In this document: one piece after another, positions 10,019 through 24,001 of the stretch
Position numbering within the stretch: the stretch's first letter is position 1
Layout of the letters: the number at the start of each line of letters is the position of its first letter
Assembly (NCBI RefSeq): GCF_027451485.1
Contig: NZ_DAIDJE010000046.1
Coordinates: forward strand, 1 to 64,000
DNA from: Bradyrhizobium sp.
GTDB taxonomy: Bacteria > Pseudomonadota > Alphaproteobacteria > Rhizobiales > Xanthobacteraceae
DNA: 64,000 nt
Direction: 5' to 3'
Translations under genes and position numbers: made by a program
Notes under the pieces: generated by a model
What the model was told of the DNA's origin: nothing
The model's input: only the letters and a program-made list of their open reading frames with translations
The model's database searches: none

Positions 10019-10213
10019 CTACTTCCCGTCGACGACGCGGACGAGATGCTGAACCTTGGCGATCATGCCGCGAATTTCCGGCGTGTCGCTCAATTCAGCG
10101 ACGCGGCCGATCTTGTTGAGCTTCAGTCCGATCAGCGTCGATCGCTGCGAATGGTGGCGGCGGATCGGGCTGCCGGTCTGTTCGACCTTGATCGTCTTTG
10201 CGGCCTTGGCCAT
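10019..10213 (-). CDS. rpmD: 50S ribosomal protein L30
   Basis: The product has 64 residues, [20 protein letters not shown] onward, with '[32 protein letters not shown]', the full short bacterial L30 fold. It lies between rpsE and rplO, its standard spc-operon place. Confidence 0.96.
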   Translation of the reverse strand: MAKAAKTIKVEQTGSPIRRHHSQRSTLIGLKLNKIGRVAELSDTPEIRGMIAKVQHLVRVVDGK

Positions 10214-10255
10214 CGTCTTGAACTCCGTAACGCGCGAATGAAGCGCGGGATGTTG

Positions 10256-10831
10256 TTAATCAGCTGCCGCTTCGGCGTCGCCCCCGACCCGGCGCGACTG
10301 CAACGTCGACACCTTGATGTTGCGGCGGGCCGCAACCGAACGCGGGCTGTCCTGATGTTTCAGCGCGTTGAAGGTGGCGCGCACCATGTTGTACGGATTC
10401 GACGAGCCGATCGACTTGGCCACCACGTCCTGAACACCGAGCGTTTCAAACACTGCGCGCATCGGGCCGCCGGCGATAATGCCGGTACCGGCCGGCGCGG
10501 CGCGCAGGTAAACGCGTCCGGCGCCATGACGGCCGAAGATATCGTGATGCAGCGTGCGCCCCTCCCGCAAAGCGACGCGCGTCAGGTTGCGCTTGGCCGC
10601 GTCGGTGGCTTTCCGGATCGCTTCCGGCACTTCGCGTGCCTTGCCGTGGCCGAAGCCGGCCCGGCCCTTCTGGTCGCCGATCACGACCAGCGCCGCAAAG
10701 CCGAAGCGCTTGCCGCCCTTGACCACCTTCGCCACTCGGTTGATGTGGACGAGCTTGTCGACGAACTCGCTGTCGCGCTCCTCGCGATCCCTGCTCCGTT
10801 CGCGTCCGCCGCGTTCGCGTTCACCTGCCAT
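10256..10831 (-). CDS. rpsE: 30S ribosomal protein S5
   Basis: The start [20 protein letters not shown] gives 191 residues. An ATG four codons upstream (10843) is a poorer match to the family. The charged Arg/Glu N-terminal extension is typical of alphaproteobacteria. The double-stranded RNA-binding core reads '[31 protein letters not shown]', followed by '[16 protein letters not shown]'. S5 acts in decoding accuracy. Confidence 0.96.
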   Translation of the reverse strand: MAGERERGGRERSRDREERDSEFVDKLVHINRVAKVVKGGKRFGFAALVVIGDQKGRAGFGHGKAREVPEAIRKATDAAKRNLTRVALREGRTLHHDIFGRHGAGRVYLRAAPAGTGIIAGGPMRAVFETLGVQDVVAKSIGSSNPYNMVRATFNALKHQDSPRSVAARRNIKVSTLQSRRVGGDAEAAAD

Positions 10832-10894
10832 GGTGTTTTCCAATCCTTGGGGGCTTAAGAAGCCCCTGTCCTCGTGTCCGTTGAACCTAAACCC

Positions 10895-11257
10895 TTAGAA
10901 GCTCAGTCCGCTTTCGCGCGCGGCATCCGCGAGCGCCTTGACGCGGCCGTGATAGAGATAGCCGCCGCGATCGAACACCACTTCCTTGACGCCGTTCTTG
11001 ACGGCGCGCTCCGCAAGCAGCTTGCCGACCGCCTTCGCCGCATCGATGTTTGCACCCGTTTTGCCGCCGTCGCGCATCGCCTTTTCCAGCGACGAGGCCG
11101 AAGCCAGCGTCTCGCCCTTCAGGTCGTCGATGACCTGGGCGTAGATGTGCTTCGACGAACGGAACACCGACAGGCGCGGACGGCCGCCGGCGGAACGGCG
11201 CAACGCAAGCCTCACGCGTTGCTTGCGCCGGGCATTCGTAGCTTTCATTCTCGACAT
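10895..11257 (-). CDS. rplR: 50S ribosomal protein L18
   Basis: The 120-residue protein starts [20 protein letters not shown] and contains '[20 protein letters not shown]' and '[26 protein letters not shown]', the 5S-rRNA-binding L18 core. Twelve bases after rplF. Confidence 0.97.
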   Translation of the reverse strand: MSRMKATNARRKQRVRLALRRSAGGRPRLSVFRSSKHIYAQVIDDLKGETLASASSLEKAMRDGGKTGANIDAAKAVGKLLAERAVKNGVKEVVFDRGGYLYHGRVKALADAARESGLSF

Positions 11258-11268
11258 GACCGGCTCCG

Positions 11269-11802
11269 TTACTTCTTCTTGCCTTCCTTGCGGAAGATGA
11301 ATTCATCGACGTACTTGACGCCCTTGCCTTTGTAGGGCTCCGGCGGACGATAAGCGCGGATCTCGGCGGCGACCTGGCCGACTCGCTGGCTGTCGTTGCC
11401 AGTGATCGTGATTTCGGTCGGCTTCGCCACGGTGATCGAGATGCCTTCCGGGATCGGATAGATCACGTCATGGCTGTAGCCGAGCGCGAGCTGAAGGTTC
11501 TTGCCCTGCAAGGCGGCGCGATAACCGACGCCATTGATCTCGAGCTTTTTCTCGAAACCCTTGGTGACACCCACCACAAGATTGGCGACCTGCGCGCGAG
11601 CCGTGCCGTACATCGCCTGCGCGCGGTTGGTCTCGTGGCGCGGCGCCACCTTTACCTGACCGTTTTCGAATTTCACCTCGACATCGTCGTGCGCGACGAA
11701 GGAAAGCTGGCCCTTGGGCCCCTTCATCTTCACCGTCTGTCCTTCGACGGTCGCGGTGACACCCGACGGGATCGTCACAGGCTTCTTGCCAACACGTGAC
11801 AT
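11269..11802 (-). CDS. rplF: 50S ribosomal protein L6
   Basis: The product has 177 residues from [20 protein letters not shown], the standard L6 opening. The two L6 repeats are visible, the second ending '[23 protein letters not shown]'. It binds near the sarcin-ricin loop. Ten bases after rpsH. Confidence 0.97.
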   Translation of the reverse strand: MSRVGKKPVTIPSGVTATVEGQTVKMKGPKGQLSFVAHDDVEVKFENGQVKVAPRHETNRAQAMYGTARAQVANLVVGVTKGFEKKLEINGVGYRAALQGKNLQLALGYSHDVIYPIPEGISITVAKPTEITITGNDSQRVGQVAAEIRAYRPPEPYKGKGVKYVDEFIFRKEGKKK

Positions 11803-11812
11803 GGCCTTCTCC

Positions 11813-12211
11813 TTAGAACACCGTGAAGAGAATCTCGCCGCCCACGTTCGCGTCGCGCGCGTCGTGGTCAGCCATGATTCCCTTCGGCGTCGACAATACC
11901 GAAATGCCAAGCCCGTTATTGACGCGCGGCAGGTTCTTCACCGAGGCGTAAACCCGGCGTCCGGGCTTCGACACGCGCTCGATCTCGCGGATCACGGGCT
12001 CCCCGTCAAAATACTTCAGCTCGATCTCGAGCTCGTTGCGTCCCGAGGGATGCTCGACGCTGGCGTAGCCGCGGATGTAGCCTTCTGCCTTCAGCACTTC
12101 GAGCACGCTGGCGCGCATCTTCGAACCCGGGCTGGAAACCTTGGACTTGGAACGCATCTGCGCATTGCGGATGCGGGTGATGAGATCGCTGATCGGATCG
12201 TGAGTGGACAT
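11813..12211 (-). CDS. rpsH: 30S ribosomal protein S8
   Basis: The 132-residue product starts [20 protein letters not shown] and ends with '[33 protein letters not shown]', the conserved S8 C-terminus. In enterobacteria S8 represses spc translation at the rplE region. No such site was identified here. Confidence 0.97.
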   Translation of the reverse strand: MSTHDPISDLITRIRNAQMRSKSKVSSPGSKMRASVLEVLKAEGYIRGYASVEHPSGRNELEIELKYFDGEPVIREIERVSKPGRRVYASVKNLPRVNNGLGISVLSTPKGIMADHDARDANVGGEILFTVF

Positions 12212-12224
12212 GCGCGCTCCCTCC

Positions 12225-12530
12225 TTACCAGCTCGACTTCACGAGGCCGGGAATCAGGCCCTTGGAGCCGAGTTCGCGCAGCGCGATGCGGGAAAGCTTG
12301 TTCTTGCGATAGTTCGCGCGCGGGCGCCCGGTCAGTTCGCAGCGGTTGCGAATCCGGGTCGGCGACGAGTTGCGCGGCATCTCGGCGAGCTTCAGCGTCG
12401 CCGCAAACCGTTCTTCCATCGGCTTGGTCTTGTCGGCGATGATAGCCTTCAGCTTCTCGCGCCGGGGAGCGGCGTTCTTCGCCATCCGCCTGCGCCGGTT
12501 GTTCTTCTCGACTGAACTCTTCTTTGCCAT
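12225..12530 (-). CDS. rpsN: 30S ribosomal protein S14 (zinc-independent form)
   Basis: The product has 101 residues from [20 protein letters not shown]. This is the long, C-minus form: the region '[40 protein letters not shown]' has a single Cys and lacks the CxxC pairs of the zinc form. It sits between rplE and rpsH. Upstream in-frame codons overlap rplE and are not part of it. Confidence 0.97.
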   Translation of the reverse strand: MAKKSSVEKNNRRRRMAKNAAPRREKLKAIIADKTKPMEERFAATLKLAEMPRNSSPTRIRNRCELTGRPRANYRKNKLSRIALRELGSKGLIPGLVKSSW

Positions 12531-12576
12531 GACTGGCTCCTTCTGGTTCCGCGTTTGAGAGGCGTCTATCCGCGTC

Positions 12577-13137
12577 TCACTGCCGGAACGGGAAATTGAA
12601 TGCGGCCAACAATGCCCTTGCTTCGTCGTCGGTCTTCGCGGTGGTGCACACCGTGACGTCCATGCCCCATGCCTCGCCCTGCACCTTGTCGAAGTCGATC
12701 TCGGGGAAAATGATGTGCTCCTTGATGCCGAGCGAATAGTTGCCGCGGCCGTCGAAGCTCTTCGGATTGAGGCCTCGGAAGTCACGCACACGCGGCAGAG
12801 CCACATTCACCAGGCGATCGATGAACTCGTACATGCGAGCCTTGCGCAGCGTGACCTTGCAGCCGATCGGCTGATTCTCGCGCAGCTTGAAGGTCGAAAT
12901 TGCTATTCGCGAATACGTCACCACCGCCTTCTGTCCCGCGATCAGCGACAGGTCGGCCGCAGCCAGTTCCGCCTTCTTGCGGTCGTTGACTGCCTCGCCA
13001 ATGCCCATGTTGAGCACGACCTTGTCCAGCCGCGGCACCTGCATGGCGTTGGCATAGCCGAACTGCTCGGTCAGCTTGCCGCGAATCTTCTTGTCATATT
13101 CCGCGCGCAGGCGCGGGATGTATGCGGTCTCAGCCAT
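12577..13137 (-). CDS. rplE: 50S ribosomal protein L5
   Basis: The product has 186 residues from [20 protein letters not shown]. The core '[25 protein letters not shown]' and the end '[21 protein letters not shown]' are L5 signatures. It binds 5S rRNA and contacts P-site tRNA. Its start overlaps the end of rplX by 8 bp, which suggests translational coupling. Confidence 0.97.
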   Translation of the reverse strand: MAETAYIPRLRAEYDKKIRGKLTEQFGYANAMQVPRLDKVVLNMGIGEAVNDRKKAELAAADLSLIAGQKAVVTYSRIAISTFKLRENQPIGCKVTLRKARMYEFIDRLVNVALPRVRDFRGLNPKSFDGRGNYSLGIKEHIIFPEIDFDKVQGEAWGMDVTVCTTAKTDDEARALLAAFNFPFRQ

Positions 13138-13444
13138 CGATCTCTGCTCCCGAGCGTTTGGCGATGCGTACCTTGGTGCCATCCGCCTGAATCTTGAAAC
13201 CTACGCGGGTCGGCTTGCCGTCCTTGCCGACCACCGCGATGTTGGACAGGTGGATCGGCGCCTCTTTCGAGATGATGCCGCCCTCCTGATTCTGCGTCTG
13301 CTTCTGGTGGCGCTTCACGAGATTGATGCCGCGCACCAGCGCCTTGCTCTCGTCGGGACGCACCTCGAACACCTCGCCGGTGCGACCCTTGTCGCGGCCG
13401 GACAGCACGATGACCTTATCGCCCTTGCGGATCTTGGCAGCCAT
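13130..13444 (-). CDS. rplX: 50S ribosomal protein L24
   Basis: The 104-residue product starts [20 protein letters not shown] (KOW motif) and ends [12 protein letters not shown]. It overlaps rplN by one base (stop/start TGATG) and rplE by 8 bp. The neighbouring longer frame reading is an artefact of the L14 region. L24 is an assembly-initiator protein for the 50S subunit. Confidence 0.97.
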   Translation of the reverse strand: MAAKIRKGDKVIVLSGRDKGRTGEVFEVRPDESKALVRGINLVKRHQKQTQNQEGGIISKEAPIHLSNIAVVGKDGKPTRVGFKIQADGTKVRIAKRSGAEIDG

Positions 13445-13812
13445 CACAGCACCTCCGGCGCAAGCGAGATGATCTTCATGTGGTTCTTGGCGCGCAGCTC
13501 GCGCGGCACCGGCCCGAAGATACGGGTGCCGACCGGCTCGGCCTGGTTGTTGATCAGGACGGCCGCATTGCGGTCGAAACGGATGACAGAACCGTCGGGC
13601 CGGCGGATGTCCTTGCGGACCCGCACCACCACGGCCTTCATCACGTCGCCCTTCTTCACCTTGCCTCGCGGGATGGCTTCCTTGATCGACACGACTATGA
13701 TGTCGCCGACGGTGGCGTAGCGGCGCTTGGAGCCCCCGAGCACCTTGATACACATGACACGGCGTGCGCCTGAATTGTCGGCCACGTCGAGGTTGGTCTG
13801 CATCTGAATCAT
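13444..13812 (-). CDS. rplN: 50S ribosomal protein L14
   Basis: The product has 122 residues from [20 protein letters not shown], the invariant L14 start, and ends '[15 protein letters not shown]'. It is the first gene of the classical spc operon. The 96-bp gap to rpsQ upstream, longer than most spacings here, could carry a promoter. Confidence 0.97.
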   Translation of the reverse strand: MIQMQTNLDVADNSGARRVMCIKVLGGSKRRYATVGDIIVVSIKEAIPRGKVKKGDVMKAVVVRVRKDIRRPDGSVIRFDRNAAVLINNQAEPVGTRIFGPVPRELRAKNHMKIISLAPEVL

Positions 13813-13908
13813 TGATGCACCTCGTCCTCTCATCTAGCTTGCGCGAAGTCGCGCTTAAAAAATTTCCCGAAAGTCTCAAGCCGGGCCAAAGACCCTTCGC
13901 GAAAGCTC

Positions 13909-14157
13909 TCAGGCCGTTTTCTGATGCTCGCCCCGGACCACCGTCCAGCGCTTCAATTTGGAGATCGGCTTGCTTTCTTCGATCCACACGGTGTCGCCCG
14001 GCTTGAACTGATTATTCTCGTCGTGCGCGTGATAGTTCTTCGAGCGGCGGATCGTCTTCTTGTAGATCGGGTGGGTAAAGCGGCGATCGACGCGCACCAC
14101 CACGGTCTTGGACTGCTTGTCGCTGACGACCACGCCTTGAAGCTGACGTTTCGGCAT
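13909..14157 (-). CDS. rpsQ: 30S ribosomal protein S17
   Basis: The 82-residue product starts [20 protein letters not shown] and contains '[25 protein letters not shown]', the S17 OB-fold signature. Last gene of the S10 operon, 11 bp after rpmC. Confidence 0.97.
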   Translation of the reverse strand: MPKRQLQGVVVSDKQSKTVVVRVDRRFTHPIYKKTIRRSKNYHAHDENNQFKPGDTVWIEESKPISKLKRWTVVRGEHQKTA

Positions 14158-14168
14158 TGGCCTGTTCC

Positions 14169-14375
14169 TTACTTCTTCTTGGCGCGCGCTTGCGCGGCGA
14201 CCGTCTTGATGCGGGCGATGTCGCGGCGGGCTTCACGCAGCCGCGAGGTGTTTTCCAGCTGCCCGGTGGCGCGCTGGAAGCGCAGGTTGAACCGCTCCTT
14301 CTTCAGATTGAGGACGGCGTCATCCATCTGATCGGGGCTCATCGCGCGGATATCGGCAATTTTCATCTGGGCCAT
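14169..14375 (-). CDS. rpmC: 50S ribosomal protein L29
   Basis: The product has 68 residues from [20 protein letters not shown]. '[35 protein letters not shown]' is the L29 coiled-coil signature. L29 sits at the nascent-chain exit near L23 and takes part in SRP and trigger factor docking. The longer upstream reading overlaps rplP and is rejected. Confidence 0.96.
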   Translation of the reverse strand: MAQMKIADIRAMSPDQMDDAVLNLKKERFNLRFQRATGQLENTSRLREARRDIARIKTVAAQARAKKK

Positions 14376-14386
14376 GGCCGTCTTCC

Positions 14387-14800
14387 CTATTCCGCAATGC
14401 GCGCAACGAAGCGCGTCTTGATCGGCAGCTTGGCGGCGGCAAGCGCGAGCGCTTCCTTGGCCGTCTGCACCGGCACGCCGTCGATTTCGAACATCACGCG
14501 GCCGGGCTTGATCCGCGCCACCCACAATTCAGGTGTGCCCTTGCCGGAGCCCATTCGCACTTCGGCGGGCTTCTTGGACACCGGGACGTCCGGGAACACG
14601 CGGATCCAGACGCGGCCGGCGCGCTTCATGTGGCGGGTCAGTGCGCGGCGCGCCGCCTCGATCTGACGCGCGGTGACGCGGTCGGGCTCCATCGCCTTCA
14701 GGCCGTACTGGCCGAACGACAACGTCGCGCCTGAAGTCGCGGTACCGTGGATTCGGCCCTTATGCGCCTTCCGGAACTTCGTTTTCTTTGGTTGCATCAT
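14387..14800 (-). CDS. rplP: 50S ribosomal protein L16
   Basis: The 137-residue product starts [20 protein letters not shown] and contains '[27 protein letters not shown]' and '[26 protein letters not shown]'. The second Met is an equally possible start. L16 lies near the peptidyl-transferase centre. Confidence 0.97.
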   Translation of the reverse strand: MMQPKKTKFRKAHKGRIHGTATSGATLSFGQYGLKAMEPDRVTARQIEAARRALTRHMKRAGRVWIRVFPDVPVSKKPAEVRMGSGKGTPELWVARIKPGRVMFEIDGVPVQTAKEALALAAAKLPIKTRFVARIAE

Positions 14801-14831
14801 GGCGTTAAGCCCTCAAACCTTCTGTAACTTC

Positions 14832-15533
14832 TTAGGCCGCATCACGCCGGGACGGCCGTCCGCCGTCGCCTTCGGCCATCTTCTTGTCCTGGGCCATCGG
14901 ATCGTGCTCGAGGATCTCGCCCTTGAAGATCCAGACCTTGACGCCGCAGGTGCCGAAGGTCGTGAACGCGGTCGCAACGCCGTAGTCAATGTCGGCGCGC
15001 AGCGTGTGCAGCGGCACGCGCCCTTCGCGATACCACTCCATGCGGGCGATTTCGGCGCCGCCCAGACGCCCCGAGCAATTGATGCGGATGCCTTCGGCGC
15101 CCAAACGCATCGCCGACTGCACGGCACGCTTCATAGCGCGGCGAAACGCAACGCGTCGCTCGAGCTGTTGCGCGATCGATTCGGCAACCAACGTGGCATC
15201 GAGTTCGGGCTTGCGGATTTCGACGATGTTGATGACGACGTCGGACGCGGTGATATCGGCGACCTTCTTCCGCAGCTTGTCGATGTCGGCGCCCTTCTTG
15301 CCGATCACGACGCCCGGACGCGCCGAATGGATCGTCACGCGGCACTTCTTATGCGGCCGTTCGATCACGATCTTGGCGACAGCCGCCTGCTTGAGCTCCT
15401 TGTGGAGGATCTCGCGGATCTTGACGTCTTCGTGCAAGAGCTTGCCGTACTCGTTCTTGCCGGCGAACCAGCGGGAATCCCAGGTCCGGTTGATGCCGAG
15501 ACGCAGCCCGATCGGATTGATTTTTTGACCCAT
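14832..15533 (-). CDS. rpsC: 30S ribosomal protein S3
   Basis: The 233-residue product starts [20 protein letters not shown]. The KH domain '[26 protein letters not shown]' and the C-terminal '[36 protein letters not shown]' are clear. S3 forms part of the mRNA entry helicase site. Confidence 0.97.
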   Translation of the reverse strand: MGQKINPIGLRLGINRTWDSRWFAGKNEYGKLLHEDVKIREILHKELKQAAVAKIVIERPHKKCRVTIHSARPGVVIGKKGADIDKLRKKVADITASDVVINIVEIRKPELDATLVAESIAQQLERRVAFRRAMKRAVQSAMRLGAEGIRINCSGRLGGAEIARMEWYREGRVPLHTLRADIDYGVATAFTTFGTCGVKVWIFKGEILEHDPMAQDKKMAEGDGGRPSRRDAA

Positions 15534-15553
15534 CGTATTCTCCCAGCGCCGCT

Positions 15554-15934
15554 TTAAGCGCTCGCCTCGACCTGACGAACCACGATCGTCAGTTGCGAGA
15601 ACGGTTTGAAAACCCGACCCGAACGGCCGCGGCCGCGCGGGGCAAAACGCTTCATGACAATGCCGTTGCCGACATGTGCCTCGGCGACGACGAGATCGTC
15701 GACATCGAGGTCATGATTGTTCTCGGCATTGGCGATCGCCGACTCCAGGCACTTCTTGACGTCGACCGCGATCCGCTTGCGCGAAAACTGCAGATCGGCC
15801 AGCGCCGCCGAGGCCTTCCGGCCGCGGATCAGCTGCGCGACAAGGTTGAGCTTCTGCGGGCTCACCCGCAGCATCCGGGCGACCGCCTTGGCCTCATTGT
15901 CCGAAAGGGCGCGTTGGCGCTTTGGTTTGCTCAT
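15554..15934 (-). CDS. rplV: 50S ribosomal protein L22
   Basis: The 126-residue product starts [20 protein letters not shown] and contains '[24 protein letters not shown]' and '[22 protein letters not shown]', whose hairpin lines the exit tunnel and is a macrolide-resistance site. Confidence 0.97.
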   Translation of the reverse strand: MSKPKRQRALSDNEAKAVARMLRVSPQKLNLVAQLIRGRKASAALADLQFSRKRIAVDVKKCLESAIANAENNHDLDVDDLVVAEAHVGNGIVMKRFAPRGRGRSGRVFKPFSQLTIVVRQVEASA

Positions 15935-15944
15935 CGCTTAATCC

Positions 15945-16223
15945 TCAAGCCTTCTTGGCTTTCTTGTCGCCCGAATGGCCGTGGAAGGTCCGCGTCGGCG
16001 AGAACTCGCCGAACTTGTGCCCGACCATTTCCTCGTTCACCGACACCGGCACGTGCTTCTGGCCGTTGTAGACGCCGAACACGAGGCCCACAAATTGCGG
16101 CAGGATGGTCGAGCGACGGCTCCATATCTTGATCACGTCGTGACGGCCGGATGCACGTGCAGCATCCGCCTTCTTGAGCAGCGATCCCTCGACAAACGGG
16201 CCTTTCCAGACTGAACGAACCAT
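15945..16223 (-). CDS. rpsS: 30S ribosomal protein S19
   Basis: The product has 92 residues from [20 protein letters not shown], with '[45 protein letters not shown]'. S19 binds the 30S head next to S13. Confidence 0.97.
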   Translation of the reverse strand: MVRSVWKGPFVEGSLLKKADAARASGRHDVIKIWSRRSTILPQFVGLVFGVYNGQKHVPVSVNEEMVGHKFGEFSPTRTFHGHSGDKKAKKA

Positions 16224-16235
16224 GTCCGGCGTTCC

Positions 16236-17069
16236 TTACTTCTTCCGCTTGTGGCGGCTAATGAGAATGAATCGGTTGGTCGACTTGTTCGACCGGGTCT
16301 TCTTGCCCTTGGTCGGCTTGCCCCACGGGGTGACCGGGTGACGGCCGCCCGAGGTGCGGCCTTCTCCGCCGCCGTGCGGGTGGTCGATAGGGTTCATCGC
16401 GACGCCGCGGTTATGCGGACGGCGGCCGAGCCAGCGCTTGCGGCCGGCCTTGCCGATCGAGATGTTCATGTGATCGGGATTCGACACCGCGCCGATAGTG
16501 CCGGTGCAACGACCGTGAACCAGACGCTGTTCGCCCGAGTTCAGGCGGATGATGACGTAGTCCTGGTCGCGGCCGACGATCTGGGCGTAGGTGCCGGCGG
16601 AGCGCGCCAGCTGGCCGCCCTTGCCGATCTTCAGCTCCACATTGTGGACGATAGTGCCGACCGGCATGTTACCGAGCGGCATGACGTTGCCTGGCTTGAC
16701 GTCGACATAGTTGCCGGCGACGACAGTATCACCGACGGCAAGCCGCTGCGGCGCCAGGATGTAGGCCTGGGTACCATCGGTATACTTTACCAGCGCAATG
16801 AAGGCGGTGCGGTTCGGATCGTATTCCAGCCGCTCGACAGTCGCCGGCATATCGATCTTGGTGCGCTTGAAGTCGACGACGCGGTAAGCCTTCTTATGGC
16901 CGCCGCCGCGAAAGCGCACAGTGATGCGGCCCGTAGCATTGCGACCGCCAGTGGACTGCTTGCCCTCAGTCAAAGTCTTGACCGGCTTGCCCTTGTAGAG
17001 GCTTGAGCGATCGACCATCACCAGCTGGCGCTGGCCCGGTGTCGTGGGGTTGTATGTTTTCAGTGCCAT
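16236..17069 (-). CDS. rplB: 50S ribosomal protein L2
   Basis: The 277-residue product starts [20 protein letters not shown]. The catalytic-region signature '[30 protein letters not shown]' carries the conserved His near residue 231. L2 is needed for subunit joining. Its place between rplW and rpsS is the usual one. Confidence 0.98.
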   Translation of the reverse strand: MALKTYNPTTPGQRQLVMVDRSSLYKGKPVKTLTEGKQSTGGRNATGRITVRFRGGGHKKAYRVVDFKRTKIDMPATVERLEYDPNRTAFIALVKYTDGTQAYILAPQRLAVGDTVVAGNYVDVKPGNVMPLGNMPVGTIVHNVELKIGKGGQLARSAGTYAQIVGRDQDYVIIRLNSGEQRLVHGRCTGTIGAVSNPDHMNISIGKAGRKRWLGRRPHNRGVAMNPIDHPHGGGEGRTSGGRHPVTPWGKPTKGKKTRSNKSTNRFILISRHKRKK

Positions 17070-17081
17070 GACTGCGCCGCC

Positions 17082-17381
17082 TTATAGCCCGGTGGTGACA
17101 TCGATGCGGTGGCCCTCTTCGAGGGTCACGACCGCCCGCTTCACGTCCGACTGCGAACCGAAATTGCCGCGGAACACTTTGGTCTTGCCCTTGCGGACCA
17201 GCGTGTTGACGCTCTTGACCTTGACGTCGAACAGCTTCTCGACGGCTTCCTTGATCTGCGGCTTGGTAGCCTTGCTCGCGACCTTGAACACCACCTTGTT
17301 GTGCTCGGAGGCCATCGTCGCCTTTTCGGTGACGACGGGAGCGACGATAACGTCGTAATGGCGCGGATCGATCGTCTTCAT
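17082..17381 (-). CDS. rplW: 50S ribosomal protein L23
   Basis: The product has 99 residues from [20 protein letters not shown], with '[38 protein letters not shown]'. L23 is the exit-site dock for trigger factor and SRP. It overlaps the rplD stop by 4 bp (ATGA), a sign of coupling. Confidence 0.97.
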   Translation of the reverse strand: MKTIDPRHYDVIVAPVVTEKATMASEHNKVVFKVASKATKPQIKEAVEKLFDVKVKSVNTLVRKGKTKVFRGNFGSQSDVKRAVVTLEEGHRIDVTTGL

Positions 17382-17998
17382 TTGAACCGCGCCTCCAACG
17401 CATCGAGCGCCGCCTTGGTCAGCACGAGCTTCTCGCGGCGGAGAATGTCGTAGACGTTGATGCCCTGGATCGGCAGCACGTCGATGTTGGGAATGTTGCG
17501 CGCGGCGCTGGCAAAGCTCGTGTTGAGCTCGGCGCCGTCGATGATCAGGGCGTTGGTGACGCCGAGGCCGGAGAAGTGGCCGACCAGCGCCTTGGTCTTG
17601 GCGGCTTCAAGTGCGGCTTTCTCGATCACGATCAGGCTGCCGTCCTTGGCCTTGGCCGAAAGCGCATGGCGAAGAGCGAGCGCCCGGACCTTCTTCGGCA
17701 GATCGGTCGCGTGCGAGCGCACAACCGGTCCGAACGCACGGCCGCCGCCGCGGAACTGCGGCACGCGGGCCGAGCCGTGGCGGGCACCGCCGGTGCCCTT
17801 CTGCTTGTACATCTTCTTGCCGGTCCGCCAGATCTCGGCGCGGCCCTTGGCCTTGTGGGTCCCGGCCTGGCGCTTGTTGAGCTGCCACTGCACGCAGCGC
17901 TGGATGATGTCCTTGCGCGGCTCAAGCCCGAAAATGCCGTCGGAAAGCTCGACCGAACCCGCCGCCTTGCCCTCGATCGTTATGACTTTCAGTTCCAT
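17378..17998 (-). CDS. rplD: 50S ribosomal protein L4
   Basis: The product has 206 residues from [20 protein letters not shown]. '[39 protein letters not shown]' is the L4 loop that lines the tunnel. In gammaproteobacteria L4 also represses the S10 operon; no matching leader was identified here. It overlaps the rplC stop by one base (TAATG). Confidence 0.97.
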   Translation of the reverse strand: MELKVITIEGKAAGSVELSDGIFGLEPRKDIIQRCVQWQLNKRQAGTHKAKGRAEIWRTGKKMYKQKGTGGARHGSARVPQFRGGGRAFGPVVRSHATDLPKKVRALALRHALSAKAKDGSLIVIEKAALEAAKTKALVGHFSGLGVTNALIIDGAELNTSFASAARNIPNIDVLPIQGINVYDILRREKLVLTKAALDALEARFK

Positions 17999-18717
17999 TA
18001 CGCGCCCTCCCCTTGGACCGGCGCATCGGCCGCCTGCTCGCCTGCGACCTTGAACTTGCCGGGCTTGGGAGCTTCCTTCGGCAGCGGCTTCTTGATGGCG
18101 TCGCGTACCGCGATCCATCCGCCCTTCGAGCCGGGAACGGCGCCTTCGACCAGGATCAGTCCGCGCTCGACATCGGTCTGGACGACGCGAAGGTTGAGCG
18201 TGGTGATGCGGTCGACGCCCATGTGGCCGGGCATCTTCTTGTTCTTCCAGGTCTTGCCCGGGTCCTGACGACCGCCGGTCGAACCGATCGAACGGTGCGA
18301 GATCGACACACCGTGGGTGGCGCGCAGACCGCCGAAATTCCAGCGCTTCATGCCGCCGGCAAAACCCTTACCGACGGAGGTGCCGGTGACATCGACGAAC
18401 TGGCCGACGACGAAGTGGTCGGCCTGGATTTCGGCGCCGACCGGGATCAGCGCGTCTTCCGACACGCGGAATTCGGCAACCTTGCGCTTGGGCTCGACCT
18501 TGGCGACCGCGAACTGGCCGCGCTCCGCCTTCGGCATATAGACGGTCTTGCGCGAGCCCGAACCGAGCTGAAGCGCGACATACCCGTTCTTCTCGGTCGT
18601 GCGGTGACCGACCACCTGGCAATTGCCGAGCTTGAGCACGGTCACAGGGACGTGCTCGCCGGCCTCTGTAAAGACCCGCGTCATCCCGACCTTTTGTGCG
18701 ATCACTCCGGAGCGCAT
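17998..18717 (-). CDS. rplC: 50S ribosomal protein L3
   Basis: The 239-residue product starts [20 protein letters not shown] and contains '[49 protein letters not shown]', the L3 core with the glutamine that is methylated in many bacteria. The C-terminal extension after about residue 205 (Lys/Pro/Ala-rich) is longer than in E. coli. Confidence 0.97.
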   Translation of the reverse strand: MRSGVIAQKVGMTRVFTEAGEHVPVTVLKLGNCQVVGHRTTEKNGYVALQLGSGSRKTVYMPKAERGQFAVAKVEPKRKVAEFRVSEDALIPVGAEIQADHFVVGQFVDVTGTSVGKGFAGGMKRWNFGGLRATHGVSISHRSIGSTGGRQDPGKTWKNKKMPGHMGVDRITTLNLRVVQTDVERGLILVEGAVPGSKGGWIAVRDAIKKPLPKEAPKPGKFKVAGEQAADAPVQGEGA

Positions 18718-18770
18718 CTTCGTGCTTCCTGTTCTTTCTGTCCGCCTAAAGAAGCGGACGGCCTAAAGGG

Positions 18771-19079
18771 TTAGAGCTTGATCTCGACATCGACGCCGGC
18801 GGCGAGATCGAGCTTCATCAGCGCATCCACCGTCTGCGGGGTTGGATCGACAATGTCGAGAAGGCGCTTGTGCGTGCGCATCTCGAATTGCTCGCGGCTC
18901 TTCTTGTCGACGTGCGGCGAACGGTTGACGGTGAACTTCTCCAGCCGCGTAGGCAGCGGAATGGGTCCGCGCACCTGGGCTCCGGTCCGTTTCGCCGTGT
19001 TCACGATCTCACGCGTCGACGTATCGAGAATCCGATGGTCGAACGCCTTGAGGCGAATGCGAATATTCTGGCCGTTCAT
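18771..19079 (-). CDS. rpsJ: 30S ribosomal protein S10
   Basis: The product has 102 residues from [20 protein letters not shown]. '[36 protein letters not shown]' is the S10 signature. S10 also pairs with NusB in antitermination. First gene of the S10 operon, 86 bp after tuf, with an inverted repeat in the gap. Confidence 0.98.
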   Translation of the reverse strand: MNGQNIRIRLKAFDHRILDTSTREIVNTAKRTGAQVRGPIPLPTRLEKFTVNRSPHVDKKSREQFEMRTHKRLLDIVDPTPQTVDALMKLDLAAGVDVEIKL

Positions 19080-19102
19080 TGCCGTAATCTTTCTTGGTCA
19101 GT

Positions 19103-19149
19103 GGCGAGTAGCGAATAGCGAATGGATTTACGCCCACTCGCTACTCGCC
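19103..19149. repeat. Inverted repeat of gcgagta/gcgaata heptamers between tuf and rpsJ
   Basis: GGCGAGTAGCGA (19103-19114) faces TCGCTACTCGCC (19138-19149): twelve-base perfect arms with a 23-base loop. The arms and flanks are built of seven-base units (gcgagta, gcgaata, gcgaatg). The same words occur at 6161-6221. No T-run follows on the transcribed strand. Confidence 0.6.
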
Positions 19150-19165
19150 ATTCTCTATTCGCTTC

Positions 19166-20356
<1,191 letters not shown>

Positions 20357-20395
20357 TTGACTCTCCGTTCAATCGTTAGCTGCCGCCAACGATAA

Positions 20396-22468
<2,073 letters not shown>

Positions 22469-22500
22469 GGTCTGTTCCTTCGGGTCCTGACGTTTCGCCG

Positions 22501-22971
<471 letters not shown>

Positions 22972-23000
22972 TTAATCTGTTCCCGATTATTTCGGACGCT

Positions 23001-23372
23001 TTATTTGGGACGCTTGGCGCCGTACTTCGAACGGCGCTGCTTGCGGTTCTTGACGCCCTGGGTATCGAGGACGCCGCGGAGGATGTGGTAGCGCACGCCC
23101 GGCAAGTCCTTGACGCGGCCGCCGCGGATCATCACCACCGAGTGCTCCTGAAGGTTATGGCCCTCGCCCGGAATGTAACCGATGACCTCGAAGCCGTTGG
23201 TCAGGCGCACCTTCGCGACCTTGCGGAGCGCCGAGTTCGGCTTCTTCGGAGTCGTGGTGTAGACGCGGGTGCAAACGCCGCGCTTCTGCGGCGACTGCTG
23301 GAGCGCCGGCACCTTCTTGCGCGACTTCTGTACGACGCGCGGACTTGCGATCAGCTGGTTGATCGTCGGCAT
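23001..23372 (-). CDS. rpsL: 30S ribosomal protein S12
   Basis: The product has 123 residues from [20 protein letters not shown]. '[25 protein letters not shown]' and '[19 protein letters not shown]' are invariant S12 segments. K43 and K88, where streptomycin-resistance changes occur, are the wild-type lysines. The ATG four codons upstream (23384) is less likely. First gene of the str operon. Confidence 0.97.
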   Translation of the reverse strand: MPTINQLIASPRVVQKSRKKVPALQQSPQKRGVCTRVYTTTPKKPNSALRKVAKVRLTNGFEVIGYIPGEGHNLQEHSVVMIRGGRVKDLPGVRYHILRGVLDTQGVKNRKQRRSKYGAKRPK

Positions 23373-24001
23373 GTCAGCCTTCACCCTTCATTCGCACGGA
23401 ACCCAAGAGATTCCGTAAATTCGTTCGGGACCTCACGGCCCCCCTTCACTTCTGGCCTTTCCGCGAAAACATCCGCGCAAAGCGAAATCGCGCCAACCGC
23501 TCATCTCTGAGCAGAAAGCGCTTCGACGCCACAGAGGACCGCAAGCTCCGATTCGATCGGATTAAACCGCTCGAACCTCCCTTGAGGTCATGCACCCGAT
23601 CAATTCCGAGGGAACGTGCCCACGAAAACTGAAATCGTTACGGCATTGCCTAGCTATATTCGACAGCGTTTGAGCGACATCCGTCGAGGTTGGTGCCCGT
23701 CGCGAGCCTTATTTAAAGGCTCCAAGGGTGGCCCGTTCCGACGCAAGCGAAGCTCACCGCCTGTCGTTGAGTGCGCGGGTTCTATCGGCGCAGGACGGCC
23801 AAGTCAAGGCAAAACGACACCAGATGAAGCACTTCTGCGACTTACCGCATGCAACTCATCAGGTTCTTCGAGGACGATCAAAGTCGGGCTTCGATGCGAT
23901 CTTTCAAGGGCGATCCAAGTTGCATTACGGTATAAAAATACCTTTTTCTTACTTGGGCTCATTCAACTTGAGGAAAGCGGCCCTCCAATGAGGTCGCCGG
24001 T
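23373..24001. other. Long non-coding gap upstream of rpsL
   Basis: About 630 bp without a convincing gene on either strand. It must hold the str-operon promoter and leader on the minus strand. A -10-like tatagc near 23650 was seen, but no -35 could be assigned. On the plus strand GGTAT-aaaa-ATACC followed by TTTTT (23929-23947) looks like a weak terminator although no plus-strand gene precedes it. Confidence 0.5.

Noticed and set aside
23929..23947. Plus-strand terminator-like GGTAT/ATACC with TTTTT
   Set aside because: Only five pairs, AT-rich, and no plus-strand gene or promoter precedes it. Kept only as a note in the gap description.
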